Of a stretch of DNA of 64,000 nucleotides, positions 1 through 6,924 are shown piece after piece. The stretch's first letter is position 1; every line of letters starts with the position of its first letter. The position numbers and the translations under genes were made by a program. Under the pieces are notes generated by a model, which worked only from the letters and a program-made list of their open reading frames with translations, ran no database searches and had not been told where the DNA came from. This stretch comes from Polyangium sp. y55x31 (GTDB lineage: Bacteria; Myxococcota_A; Polyangia; Polyangiales; Polyangiaceae), in assembly GCF_029946505.1 (NCBI RefSeq), contig NZ_JARZHG010000010.1, positions 62,001-126,000 on the forward strand, read 5' to 3'.

Positions 1-990
1 GCCGGCGAGATCTGCGCCTGGCAGCCCTCCGTGCATCGGCTCGCCATAGAGGCCTACGAGGGCCACCATCGACAGCACGTCGTGCTCGTTGTGCGTGACC
101 ACGCCGGAGAGCGCGCCTTCGTCGGATGTGCGCAGATAGTGCATGTAACATGCGACCACGTCGGCGCCTCCGACGTCGCCTACGCGCTCGCGCCCTAGCA
201 CTTCGCTCTCGATGGCGGCGAGCGTGCGGCTCTTGAGGCGATGGCCGTGGATGCGGCGCGCGACGTGCACGAGGTCGAGGTGGGGCAGCTCCCGCGGCGG
301 CGGCATGCGGTTCATCACGCAGCGCGCGCGGAGCAGCGGCATGTCGAACGCTTTGCCGTTGTACGTGACGATCATCGTGGCTTCGTCGAGCCTGCGCGCG
401 AGGAGCTCCAGCATCGGGCCTTCCTCGCCGAGGCGCCGGAGCAGCGCTTGCTCCAGGATGAACGCGCCCTGGGCCTCGTCGTAAAACGACATTCCGAGGA
501 GAAACGCGACGGTACCGGTACCGCCCTGCAGGCCTGTGGTCTCGGTGTCGATGAAGAGCGCGCGCCGCGCGTCGCAGGTTGCGAGTGCGGGATCGAGGGC
601 GAGGAGCGAGAGCAACCCGGGCTCGGCGTCACGTGCGGCCACGAGTGGCGCTCGGCCGACACGCGCGGCGGGGGGCGTGCGGTCACGACGCACGTAGAGC
701 GGGCCGCGTGTGGTGTGCTCGACGAAAAAGGGAAGCTCGGTGCGCGTGGGATCGGGGCGCGGCGCGGTGGGCGCGGCCTTGCCGATGATGCGGGCGATCC
801 GGTCGCGGAGCTCGTCGAGCGACGGTTTTGACTTCAGCGCGGCCGCGGCGTTCTCGGGGACGGGAACGGGCTCCGGGGCGGGAGTGGGAGTGGGAGCGGC
901 GGCGGGCGCGGGTGCGGGAACGGCCGCGGCCGCAGGTGCGGCGCCGGGCATCGGCGGCAAGCGGGCGAGCTTGGATGCAAACGAGGCCAT
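1..990 (-). CDS. YprB-like RNase H-fold exonuclease domain protein (3' end outside window)
   Basis: Continuous reading frame from ATG at 990 to the window edge (330 codons), so the C-terminus is missing. The N-terminal ~45 residues are Ala/Pro-rich and low complexity. The body carries the DEDD-type exonuclease pattern: DTETTG at residues 148-153 followed by a Gly-rich strand, a YNGKAFD motif in the middle and HNEHDVLSM near residues 300-308, where D148, E150 and D304 would be metal ligands. This layout is that of the YprB ribonuclease-H-like family, thought to act on nucleic acid ends; substrate unknown. It diverges from the J-domain gene at 1457, and the shared upstream region is a 21-bp tandem array. 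Family call fairly sure, function not. Confidence 0.8.
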   Translation of the reverse strand, partial: MASFASKLARLPPMPGAAPAAAAVPAPAPAAAPTPTPAPEPVPVPENAAAALKSKPSLDELRDRIARIIGKAAPTAPRPDPTRTELPFFVEHTTRGPLYVRRDRTPPAARVGRAPLVAARDAEPGLLSLLALDPALATCDARRALFIDTETTGLQGGTGTVAFLLGMSFYDEAQGAFILEQALLRRLGEEGPMLELLARRLDEATMIVTYNGKAFDMPLLRARCVMNRMPPPRELPHLDLVHVARRIHGHRLKSRTLAAIESEVLGRERVGDVGGADVVACYMHYLRTSDEGALSGVVTHNEHDVLSMVALVGLYGEPMHGGLPGADLAG

Positions 991-1042
991 GCGCTCCCGG
1001 GCCCAGGCTGCCACGACGAACACTGAACATCAAGACAGGCAC

Positions 1043-1398
1043 CACAAGGGCGGGGTCTCGTTCCACAAGGGCGGGGTCGCGTTCCACAAGGGCGGGGTCG
1101 CGTTCCGCAAGGGCGGGGTCTCGTTCCACAAGGGCGGGGTCTCGTTCCACAAGGGCGGGGTCGCGTCCCGCAAGGGCGGGGTCCCGTTCCACAAGGGCGG
1201 GGTCTCGTTCCGCAAGGGCGGGGTCTCGTTCCGCAAGGGCGGAGTCTCGTTCCGCAAGGGCGGGGTCTCGTTCCACAAGGGCGGGGTCTCGTCCCGCAAG
1301 GGCGGGGTCGCGTTCCGCAAGGGCGGGGTCCCGTTCCACAAGGGCGGGGTCTCGTTCCGCAAGTGCGGGGCGGCTTTCCGCAAGGGCGGGCCCCTTCC
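1043..1398. repeat. 21-bp tandem repeat (minisatellite), about 16-17 units
   Basis: Units of exactly 21 bp, consensus CACAAGGGCGGGGTCTCGTTC, start at 1043 and repeat in register to about 1378, with a degenerate last unit to about 1398. Variation is confined mostly to two spots: CAC/CGC at the unit start and CTC/CGC/CCC before GTTC. The array fills most of the 466-bp divergent gap between the YprB-like gene (start 990) and the J-domain gene (start 1457). All frames are open across it because 21 is divisible by three, but no frame has a plausible gene start, so I read it as non-coding. The period equals two turns of B-DNA. Confidence 0.95.
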
Positions 1399-1456
1399 TG
1401 CAGGGCACGCGTGACGAGCCCCCACTTCGCAGCCATCCTTCGCGCCGAAGTCCCTC

Positions 1457-1963
1457 ATGTCCGGCGTCGTCTCCATCACCACCACCAAACGCCGCCGTTA
1501 CCTCTGGTGCGCATGGTGGACGGGCGAGCCCACGCGCACGCCCTTCCGCAAGCCCGACGCCTTCTCCGGCGGCGCCAAGTCCCTCGAAGAAGCACGCAAG
1601 CAAGCCGAGCGCGCCGCAAGCCAGCCCCTCCGCGAAATCGAAGCCGTCTGGGCCCGCGCCTGGATCCGCGTACAAGCAGGCCAGCCCCCCTGGGTCGAAA
1701 AAAAAGAACGCACCCGCCAAGAAGAACCCCCGCCCCAAGATTCACGACAGAAACGTCGCAGATTCATCCCCTCCATCGCCGAACCCAACGTCTGCCCCTT
1801 CGAAGTCCTCGGCCTGCCAAAAACCGCCTCCCCCGACGACATCCGCCGCGCCTTCCGTCGCCTCGCTCTCGAAACACACCCCGATCAAGGCGGCAACGCA
1901 GCCGCCTTCATCCGCGTCACCTGGGCCCGCGACGAAGCCACACTCCGCGCGAAACGCGCGTAG
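1457..1963 (+). CDS. J-domain (DnaJ-like) protein
   Basis: A 168-residue protein with a short basic N-terminus, a helical linker (residues ~42-75), a charged Glu/Arg/Pro stretch (~80-102) and a C-terminal J domain (~112-165). The domain has the HPD tripeptide at 141-143 followed by QGGN and a helix. J domains stimulate the ATPase of DnaK/Hsp70 partners through HPD. This one lacks the Gly/Phe and zinc-finger regions of true DnaJ, so it is probably a specialised co-chaperone; client unknown. The stop codon is followed within a few bases by dispersed repeat copy 1. It converges with coaE. Confidence 0.82.
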   Translation: MSGVVSITTTKRRRYLWCAWWTGEPTRTPFRKPDAFSGGAKSLEEARKQAERAASQPLREIEAVWARAWIRVQAGQPPWVEKKERTRQEEPPPQDSRQKRRRFIPSIAEPNVCPFEVLGLPKTASPDDIRRAFRRLALETHPDQGGNAAAFIRVTWARDEATLRAKRA

Positions 1964-1965
1964 AA

Positions 1966-2299
1966 GCGTCTCGCCGGGGCGTCGCCCCGGACCCCACCAG
2001 GGGCTGTCCGCCCCTGGACCCGGACCAGCGCAAGCGCTGGACCCGGGGTCGATGAACTGCGCAATGCGCAGTTCATCGAACGCGCCAGGTCAAGACCAGC
2101 GACGTCCCCGCCAAGCAAGACAGCCGCGCCGACGGTTCATGTTGAAACCGACCTCCAACGTCTTGCCACCGGCCTGCTGGAAAAACTGCGCACCGCGCAG
2201 TTTTTCCACCTGAGGTCCAGGGCTTGCCCTGGTTCGGGTCGAGGGGCGAACAGCCCCCGCGGGGCCCGGGGCAGCGCCCCGGCGAAGCGGCCCCCGGAG
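1966..2299 (+). repeat. Dispersed multi-hairpin element, copy 1
   Basis: About 334 bp lying between convergent genes. Hairpins read by eye: CCGGGGC/GCCCCGG (1974-1990), CAGGGGC/GCCCCTG (1998-2016), CCAGCGC/GCGCTGG (2025-2040), GATGAACTGCGC/GCGCAGTTCATC (2051-2077), then a ~100-nt centre, GGAAAAACTGCGC with its complement (2179-2207), CCAGGGC/GCCCTGG (2217-2232), GGGGC/GCCCC (2243-2257) and CCGGGGC/GCCCCGG (2266-2282). The right four hairpins, read on the other strand, resemble the left four, so the whole is an imperfect inverted repeat. No convincing ORF inside. Confidence 0.92.
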
Positions 2300-2311
2300 A
2301 CGAGGGCGCGC

Positions 2312-2926
2312 CTAGCTCTCCGCCGCCTTCGCGCGGATCGCCGCGAGCACCTCGTCGGCGCGACGGATCGTCTCCTCCATCGTGCCGCTCGTGTCGATCA
2401 CGTGGTCGGCCACCTTCACCTTCTCTGCGACGGGCATCTGGGCGCGGATTCGCGCGAGTGCGGATTTCTCGTCGATCCCGTCGCGTGCCATCGTCCGCGC
2501 GACTTGCACGGCTTCGGGCGCGGTCACCACGACGAGTGGGCGAAATGCGTCCTGCATGCCGTTCTCCACGAGCAGCGTTGCCTCGTAACAGGCGAGTGGC
2601 TCGCCGCGTTGCGCGAGCTCCTGCGCGAGCATCATCGTCCGTGCGCCGATGCGCGGGTGCAGGATTCGGTTCAGCGCGCGACGCTTCTCCTCGTCGCCGA
2701 ATACGATCGTGCCGAGCTTGGCTCGGTCGAGCGTGCCGTCGCCTCGGAGCACGCCCTCGCCGAACAGTTTTACGATCTCCATGAGACCGCTCGTCCCCGG
2801 CGCGACGGCCTGACGCGCTACCACGTCTGCGTCGATCACCTGCACGCCTTGCTCGCGGAAGCGTGCTGCGACTGTGCTCTTGCCGCACGCGATTCCACCC
2901 GTCAGGCCGAAAAAAACGAATGCCAT
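2312..2926 (-). CDS. coaE: Dephospho-CoA kinase
   Basis: A 204-residue protein of normal CoaE length. It catalyses ATP-dependent phosphorylation of the 3'-OH of dephospho-CoA, the last step of coenzyme A synthesis, in the cytosol. A P-loop GLTGGIACGKST lies at residues 7-18, followed by VIDADVVARQ and, further on, the adenylate-kinase-like core with HPRIGARTM and LLVENGMQ. The start at 2926 places the P-loop at the canonical distance; an upstream extension to 2992 is basic and unlike the family. The ATG sits one base after the stop of the Nudix gene, so it is the last gene of a minus-strand operon with pncB and pncA. Confidence 0.95.
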   Translation of the reverse strand: MAFVFFGLTGGIACGKSTVAARFREQGVQVIDADVVARQAVAPGTSGLMEIVKLFGEGVLRGDGTLDRAKLGTIVFGDEEKRRALNRILHPRIGARTMMLAQELAQRGEPLACYEATLLVENGMQDAFRPLVVVTAPEAVQVARTMARDGIDEKSALARIRAQMPVAEKVKVADHVIDTSGTMEETIRRADEVLAAIRAKAAES

Positions 2927-2927
2927 T

Positions 2928-3497
2928 TCATCCTCGCGAGAGTGCCGCCTGGATCGCTTCTCGCGCCTCTTCTCCCGGCATGGGTCGACCAAAGAGCAGC
3001 GGCCCCAGCATGTCCGAGCTTGCCTCGAGCCGTGCGATGGCTCGCGCGAGCATCTCGTCGTGATCGAATGCGAGGGGGCCTGCCTCCTCGCCGTCGGCCG
3101 TGAGCATCACGCGACCACGCTCGTCCAGGCGGATCGAGAAGAACTTCGCTGCGCGCGCGTCGTCGCCTCCCTTTGCTTCGGCGCGCCGGTCGGCAGGGAG
3201 GATTGCGACGTGTGCGATGCTCACGACCCACCCGCGCGGATCACGACCTGGGCGCGAGAATGCGCCGAGCTCGACCATCGGCAGATCTTGAATGCCCGTC
3301 TCCTCCACGAGCTCGCGCGCTGCGCTCTCGCGCACCGTCTCCGAGGGCTCGCAGAACCCGCCGGGGATGGCCCATCGACCTGCGAACGGCTCCTTGCCGC
3401 GCTGGATGAGCAGCACCGAGATGCGACCTGCGTCGTCGAGGGAGAACGTCACGACGTCCGCGGTCAAGCTCGGCTTCGGATACTCCTTGTCGCTCAC
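2928..3497 (-). CDS. Nudix hydrolase
   Basis: A 189-residue protein with a perfect Nudix box at residues 47-69 (G-x5-E-x7-REUxEExGU, here starting GFCEPSE and ending REL-VEETGI). Nudix enzymes cleave nucleoside diphosphates linked to another group. The FAGRWAIPGGF lead-in and position among NAD genes suggest ADP-ribose or a pyridine nucleotide derivative, which is inference. GTG at 3497 is chosen because GGAGGT lies six bases upstream and the GTGA overlaps the TGA of pncA, implying translational coupling. An NrtR-type regulator is unlikely because no C-terminal winged helix is visible. Confidence 0.9.
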   Translation of the reverse strand: MSDKEYPKPSLTADVVTFSLDDAGRISVLLIQRGKEPFAGRWAIPGGFCEPSETVRESAARELVEETGIQDLPMVELGAFSRPGRDPRGWVVSIAHVAILPADRRAEAKGGDDARAAKFFSIRLDERGRVMLTADGEEAGPLAFDHDEMLARAIARLEASSDMLGPLLFGRPMPGEEAREAIQAALSRG

Positions 3498-4144
3498 GTG
3501 CACACCTCCCCCGACTTCGCGAATTTCACGCCCGCGCTTTTCATCTCTTCGAATGCACGCGCGACGCCCGCCTCCGTGATGCCTGCGATCGCATCCGTGA
3601 CGAGCGTCGTCGTGTACCCGCGCTGCGCGAGACCGAGTGCGGCGGCGCGCACGCAGTAATCCGTGGCCACGCCGAACACGACGAACGAGAGCGGCTCGCC
3701 GAACTGAGCGGCGAGCGCCTTCACGAACGGATCGGCGAGCGGATTCACGAAGAGGCTGTAGACCTCCTTCTCGAAGTACACGCCCTGCGTCTCGCCGCGG
3801 ATGACCTCGTCGACGATGGGCGCGAGCGGCGCGGATGCGACGTTCGGCACGAACCGGAAGCGCGGAGGCAGCGTGCCGACGACCTTCAACCAACCCGGCG
3901 TGCCCTTCACGCAATGGTCCGGGAAATTGGGCCTCTCCCCGTTCGGACCCGCGCGGCCGGCGGAGGCGAACTCCCACGCGTCCCAGGCGTGCGAGTCGAC
4001 CGAGCCGAGGATCGGGATGCGATGCGCGACCGCGTATGCGACGAGCCGCCGTATCACATCGGTCGGCGCTCCCTTCACGTACAGCGAGCCGCTCGGCACG
4101 CAGAAATCGTTCTGCACATCCACGTCGACGAAGATCGTTCGCAT
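3494..4144 (-). CDS. pncA: Nicotinamidase (isochorismatase fold)
   Basis: A 216-residue cysteine hydrolase converting nicotinamide to nicotinate and ammonia in NAD salvage. The catalytic triad is visible as D9 (VDVQNDFC), K126 (FEKEVYS) and C164 (ATDYCVRAA). Metal-site residues are suggested by VDSH (D50, H52) and PDHC (H77). The ATG at 4144 has a strong GGAGGAAGG ribosome binding site. It begins 12 bases after the pncB stop and overlaps the Nudix gene by four bases. The next enzyme in the pathway, nicotinate phosphoribosyltransferase, is immediately upstream, which supports the call over other isochorismatase-like hydrolases. Confidence 0.93.
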   Translation of the reverse strand: MRTIFVDVDVQNDFCVPSGSLYVKGAPTDVIRRLVAYAVAHRIPILGSVDSHAWDAWEFASAGRAGPNGERPNFPDHCVKGTPGWLKVVGTLPPRFRFVPNVASAPLAPIVDEVIRGETQGVYFEKEVYSLFVNPLADPFVKALAAQFGEPLSFVVFGVATDYCVRAAALGLAQRGYTTTLVTDAIAGITEAGVARAFEEMKSAGVKFAKSGEVCT

Positions 4145-4156
4145 GATCCTTCCTCC

Positions 4157-5542
4157 CTACGTCGCCGCGCCGACGACCCGCGCGCGTACGTCCTCCACGA
4201 GCTCGAGCAGCCGCGTGGAAGGCACGGCGCGGAACGGCTCGTCCGTGCGCTCCGTGGGCGGCGGCGCCTCGTCGAGCACGTGGAGCGCCTCCGGCAAACG
4301 CGCTAGCTCCCGCGCGACTCGCGCTCGCACTGCATCGAGCCCCTCGGCAGGCTCGGTGCGCGCTCCGTTCTTCATGCGCGGCACGAGCAGCACCTCGGGC
4401 TCTCCTTCACCGAGCCCGCGTGGATCCTCGTCGGCCAGCGCGATCACGTCGCGCGCGAGCATGCCCGCGCCGTCGACGAAGCGGTAGACCTGGTGCGGCC
4501 CGGGGAACGTGGCCTTGCCCTCGGAGAACTTGCAGATCGGGACGACCTTCCCGTCCTGCTCGATCTCCACGAGCTTGTAGACGCCGCCGAGCGCGGGCGA
4601 GTCGATGCTCGCCACGAGATCCGTTCCCACGCCGTACAGATCGATCGGCGCGCCTGCGCGGCGTAGCGCTTCGATTTTGTATTCGTTGAGATCCCCCGAC
4701 GCGACGATCTTCGCCGACGTGCACCCGGCCGCGTCGAGGATCGGACGCACCGCGCGCGAGAGCGCGAGCAGATCTCCCGAGTCGAGCCGCACGCCCTTGA
4801 GCTTGTCCTTGGCGATGCGCGCCGCGCGCTCCGCGCCGCGGAGCGTGTCGTACGTGTCGATGAGCAGGATCGACGCGTTCGGGAACGTGGCGACGTAGTT
4901 CTCGAACGCCTCCTCCTCCGTGGCGTGCGCCATGGTCCAGATGTGCGCGGCCGTGCCCATCACGGGGATGCCGAAGCGCTTGCCCGCCTCCACGTTCGAC
5001 GTGCCCACGAACCCCGCCGCATACGAGGCACGCGCCGCGTCCACGGCCGCCTCCGGGTGCGTGCGCCGCGTGCCGAACTCGATCACGCCCGCGTTGCCCG
5101 CCGCGCGCACCACGCGTGCCGCCTTCGACGCGATCATCGTCGCGTGGTTCACCGCCGAGAGCAGGAACGTCTCGACGATCTGCGCCTCGATGATCGGCGC
5201 CGAGATCCGGATCAGCGGCTCGTTCGCGAACACCACCGTGCCTTCGCGCACGGCCGCGACGTCGCCCCGGAACCGGAAGCGCCGCAGGTACTCGACGAAC
5301 GGCTCCGTCATCGCGTCGCGCAGCGCCGGGAGATCCCGCAGGTAGCGGATCTCGTCCTCGGTGAAGGAGAGGTTCTCGAGGTAGCCGACGAGCCGCTCGA
5401 TCCCCATCGCGAGGAGGTACCGACGCCTGCGCGGCAAGCGGCGCACGAACATCTCGCACGTCGCGCGCCTGTCTTGCATGCCGCGGTGGAAGTACCCAGC
5501 GGCCATCGTGAGCTGGTAGAGGTCGGTGCGCAGTGCGTCCAC
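4157..5542 (-). CDS. pncB: Nicotinate phosphoribosyltransferase
   Basis: About 461 residues. It makes nicotinate mononucleotide from nicotinate and PRPP, feeding NAD synthesis. The start region ALRTDLYQLTMAAGY, then FVRRLPRRRRYLLAMG, EFGTRRTHPEAA, GTSNVEAGKRFGIPVMGTAAH, VRLDSGDL and GVGTDL follow the family order. GTG at 5542 directly precedes the conserved start, but no good ribosome binding site is seen; a TTG upstream near 5575 is an alternative. It lies 33 bases downstream of the antiporter stop and 12 bases upstream of pncA. Function is secure, the exact start is not. Confidence 0.93.
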   Translation of the reverse strand: MDALRTDLYQLTMAAGYFHRGMQDRRATCEMFVRRLPRRRRYLLAMGIERLVGYLENLSFTEDEIRYLRDLPALRDAMTEPFVEYLRRFRFRGDVAAVREGTVVFANEPLIRISAPIIEAQIVETFLLSAVNHATMIASKAARVVRAAGNAGVIEFGTRRTHPEAAVDAARASYAAGFVGTSNVEAGKRFGIPVMGTAAHIWTMAHATEEEAFENYVATFPNASILLIDTYDTLRGAERAARIAKDKLKGVRLDSGDLLALSRAVRPILDAAGCTSAKIVASGDLNEYKIEALRRAGAPIDLYGVGTDLVASIDSPALGGVYKLVEIEQDGKVVPICKFSEGKATFPGPHQVYRFVDGAGMLARDVIALADEDPRGLGEGEPEVLLVPRMKNGARTEPAEGLDAVRARVARELARLPEALHVLDEAPPPTERTDEPFRAVPSTRLLELVEDVRARVVGAAT

Positions 5543-5574
5543 GAGATCGGTGTTACGAGCACCGCCTCGCAAGG

Positions 5575-6924
5575 TCAATGCGCGTCGGGGATCGGTGTCT
5601 TCGGCGCCTTGGCCGCACGTCTGGAGAGGCTCCACTTGAGCGCGGGCGGCGTGACCATCGTGGTGACGATGACCATCGCCACGACGGCCGAGAACACGGC
5701 GCCATCGACCACGGGCTTGCCGCCCACGGTGAGCGACTGGCCGATGCTCGCGAAGATGAGCCCGACCTCGCCGCGTGGGACCATGCCGATCCCGATGGTC
5801 AATCGATCGACCCCCTTGCCCACCCCGAGCGAGCACACCTGCTTGCCGAGGATCGCCGCGACCGTGAGCGCCGCCGCGAGCAGCGGCACGCCCGGCTGCG
5901 CGAAGGCGCCGAGGTCCGTGCGCATGCCCATGAGCACGAAGAAGATCGGCACGAGGAACGAGGAGATCGGCTGGATGAGGTGCTCGAGGGTCGACTCTCC
6001 GCGCGTGGTAAAATCGCGGAAGTGCATGTCCTCGAGCACGAGGCCCGCGGCGAACGCGCCCACGATCGGGGCGAGGCCGATGAGGCCCGCGATCCACGCA
6101 AAGAGGAAGCAGAACGCGAGCCCGAGCGCGAGCAAGACGCCGCGGGCGCGCAGGCGCGAGGCGATCGGGAAGAGGCGCCGGGAGACCTTGGCGCCGACCA
6201 CGAGCGAGCCGACGAGGAACACGAGCGCCTTGCCGAAGACGATCCCGATCTCGCCGTAGCTCATCGATCCGCCGCGATCGGCCGCGCCGATGATGCCCGT
6301 GACGACCGCGAGGATCACGAGCCCGAGCACGTCGTCGATGACGGCCGCGCCGAGGATGATGCGCGCCTCCGGGCTCTGCGACTCCTTCAAGTCCTGGAGC
6401 ACGCGCGCGGTGATGCCGACGCTCGTCGCGGTGAGCGTGGCGCCGAGGAAGGCGTGCACGTACGGGCTCGCGCCGGGCAGGATCCACGCGCCGAAGAGCC
6501 AGCCGAGCGCGAACGGCGCCACGACGCCGAGCATGGCCACGACGAAGCTCGTGAGGCCGACCTTGAGCATCTGCGCGACCGTCGATTCGAGCCCGACCTC
6601 GAAGAGGAGCACGAGCACGCCGAGCCGCGAGAGCATGTCGATGTTCGGGTCCGTCTTGATCGGCTCGAACCCCGAGAACCCGAGCGCGCCGAGGTTGCCG
6701 AGCAAGACACCGAAGACGAGCTCGCCGAGCACGGCCGGCTGGCCGATACGGACCGCGAGATCCCCGCCGAGCTTGGCCGCGGCGAGGATCACCGCGAGGT
6801 AGAGCACGACGGCGCCGATCGGATCGGCATGCGCGCTCCCCTCCGAGCCGAAGGCGATCGAAGGCAGGAGCGCGCCGAACAGGAGGATGAGGAGGGGGAG
6901 TCTTCTTAAAGGATGTCGGTCCAC
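5575..6924 (-). CDS. CPA2-family cation:proton antiporter
   Basis: A 449-residue integral membrane protein with about 12-13 hydrophobic segments and a signal-like N-terminus. The family core is recognisable: GQPAVLGELVFGVLLGNLG, FEVGLES, the TATSVGITARVLQDL helix, and GAAVIDDVLGLVILAV with the paired aspartates of electrogenic Na+/H+ or K+/H+ exchangers; VPRGEVGLIFA lies near the end. No cytosolic RCK/TrkA domain follows, so it is a short, unregulated form. Its start overlaps the end of the GH15 gene by 19 bases. Ion specificity cannot be told from sequence. Confidence 0.9.
   Translation of the reverse strand: MDRHPLRRLPLLILLFGALLPSIAFGSEGSAHADPIGAVVLYLAVILAAAKLGGDLAVRIGQPAVLGELVFGVLLGNLGALGFSGFEPIKTDPNIDMLSRLGVLVLLFEVGLESTVAQMLKVGLTSFVVAMLGVVAPFALGWLFGAWILPGASPYVHAFLGATLTATSVGITARVLQDLKESQSPEARIILGAAVIDDVLGLVILAVVTGIIGAADRGGSMSYGEIGIVFGKALVFLVGSLVVGAKVSRRLFPIASRLRARGVLLALGLAFCFLFAWIAGLIGLAPIVGAFAAGLVLEDMHFRDFTTRGESTLEHLIQPISSFLVPIFFVLMGMRTDLGAFAQPGVPLLAAALTVAAILGKQVCSLGVGKGVDRLTIGIGMVPRGEVGLIFASIGQSLTVGGKPVVDGAVFSAVVAMVIVTTMVTPPALKWSLSRRAAKAPKTPIPDAH

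Noticed and set aside
1043-1398. CRISPR array
   Set aside because: Units are contiguous 21-bp repeats without unique spacers, and no cas gene is present.
1030-1488. Long open frames across the 21-bp array, on both strands
   Set aside because: They arise because the period is divisible by three and the repeat lacks stop codons. No frame has a plausible start, signal or conserved end, and several frames are open at once.
1966-2299. Dispersed element as an insertion sequence or retron
   Set aside because: No transposase, reverse transcriptase, target-site duplication or terminal sequence typical of an IS was seen. The copies differ by paired substitutions rather than by truncation.
4157-6487. 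A 776-residue reading frame containing the nicotinate phosphoribosyltransferase
   Set aside because: The first ~315 residues are Arg/Ala-rich and lie in the shadow of the antiporter gene. The family N-terminus begins at 5542.
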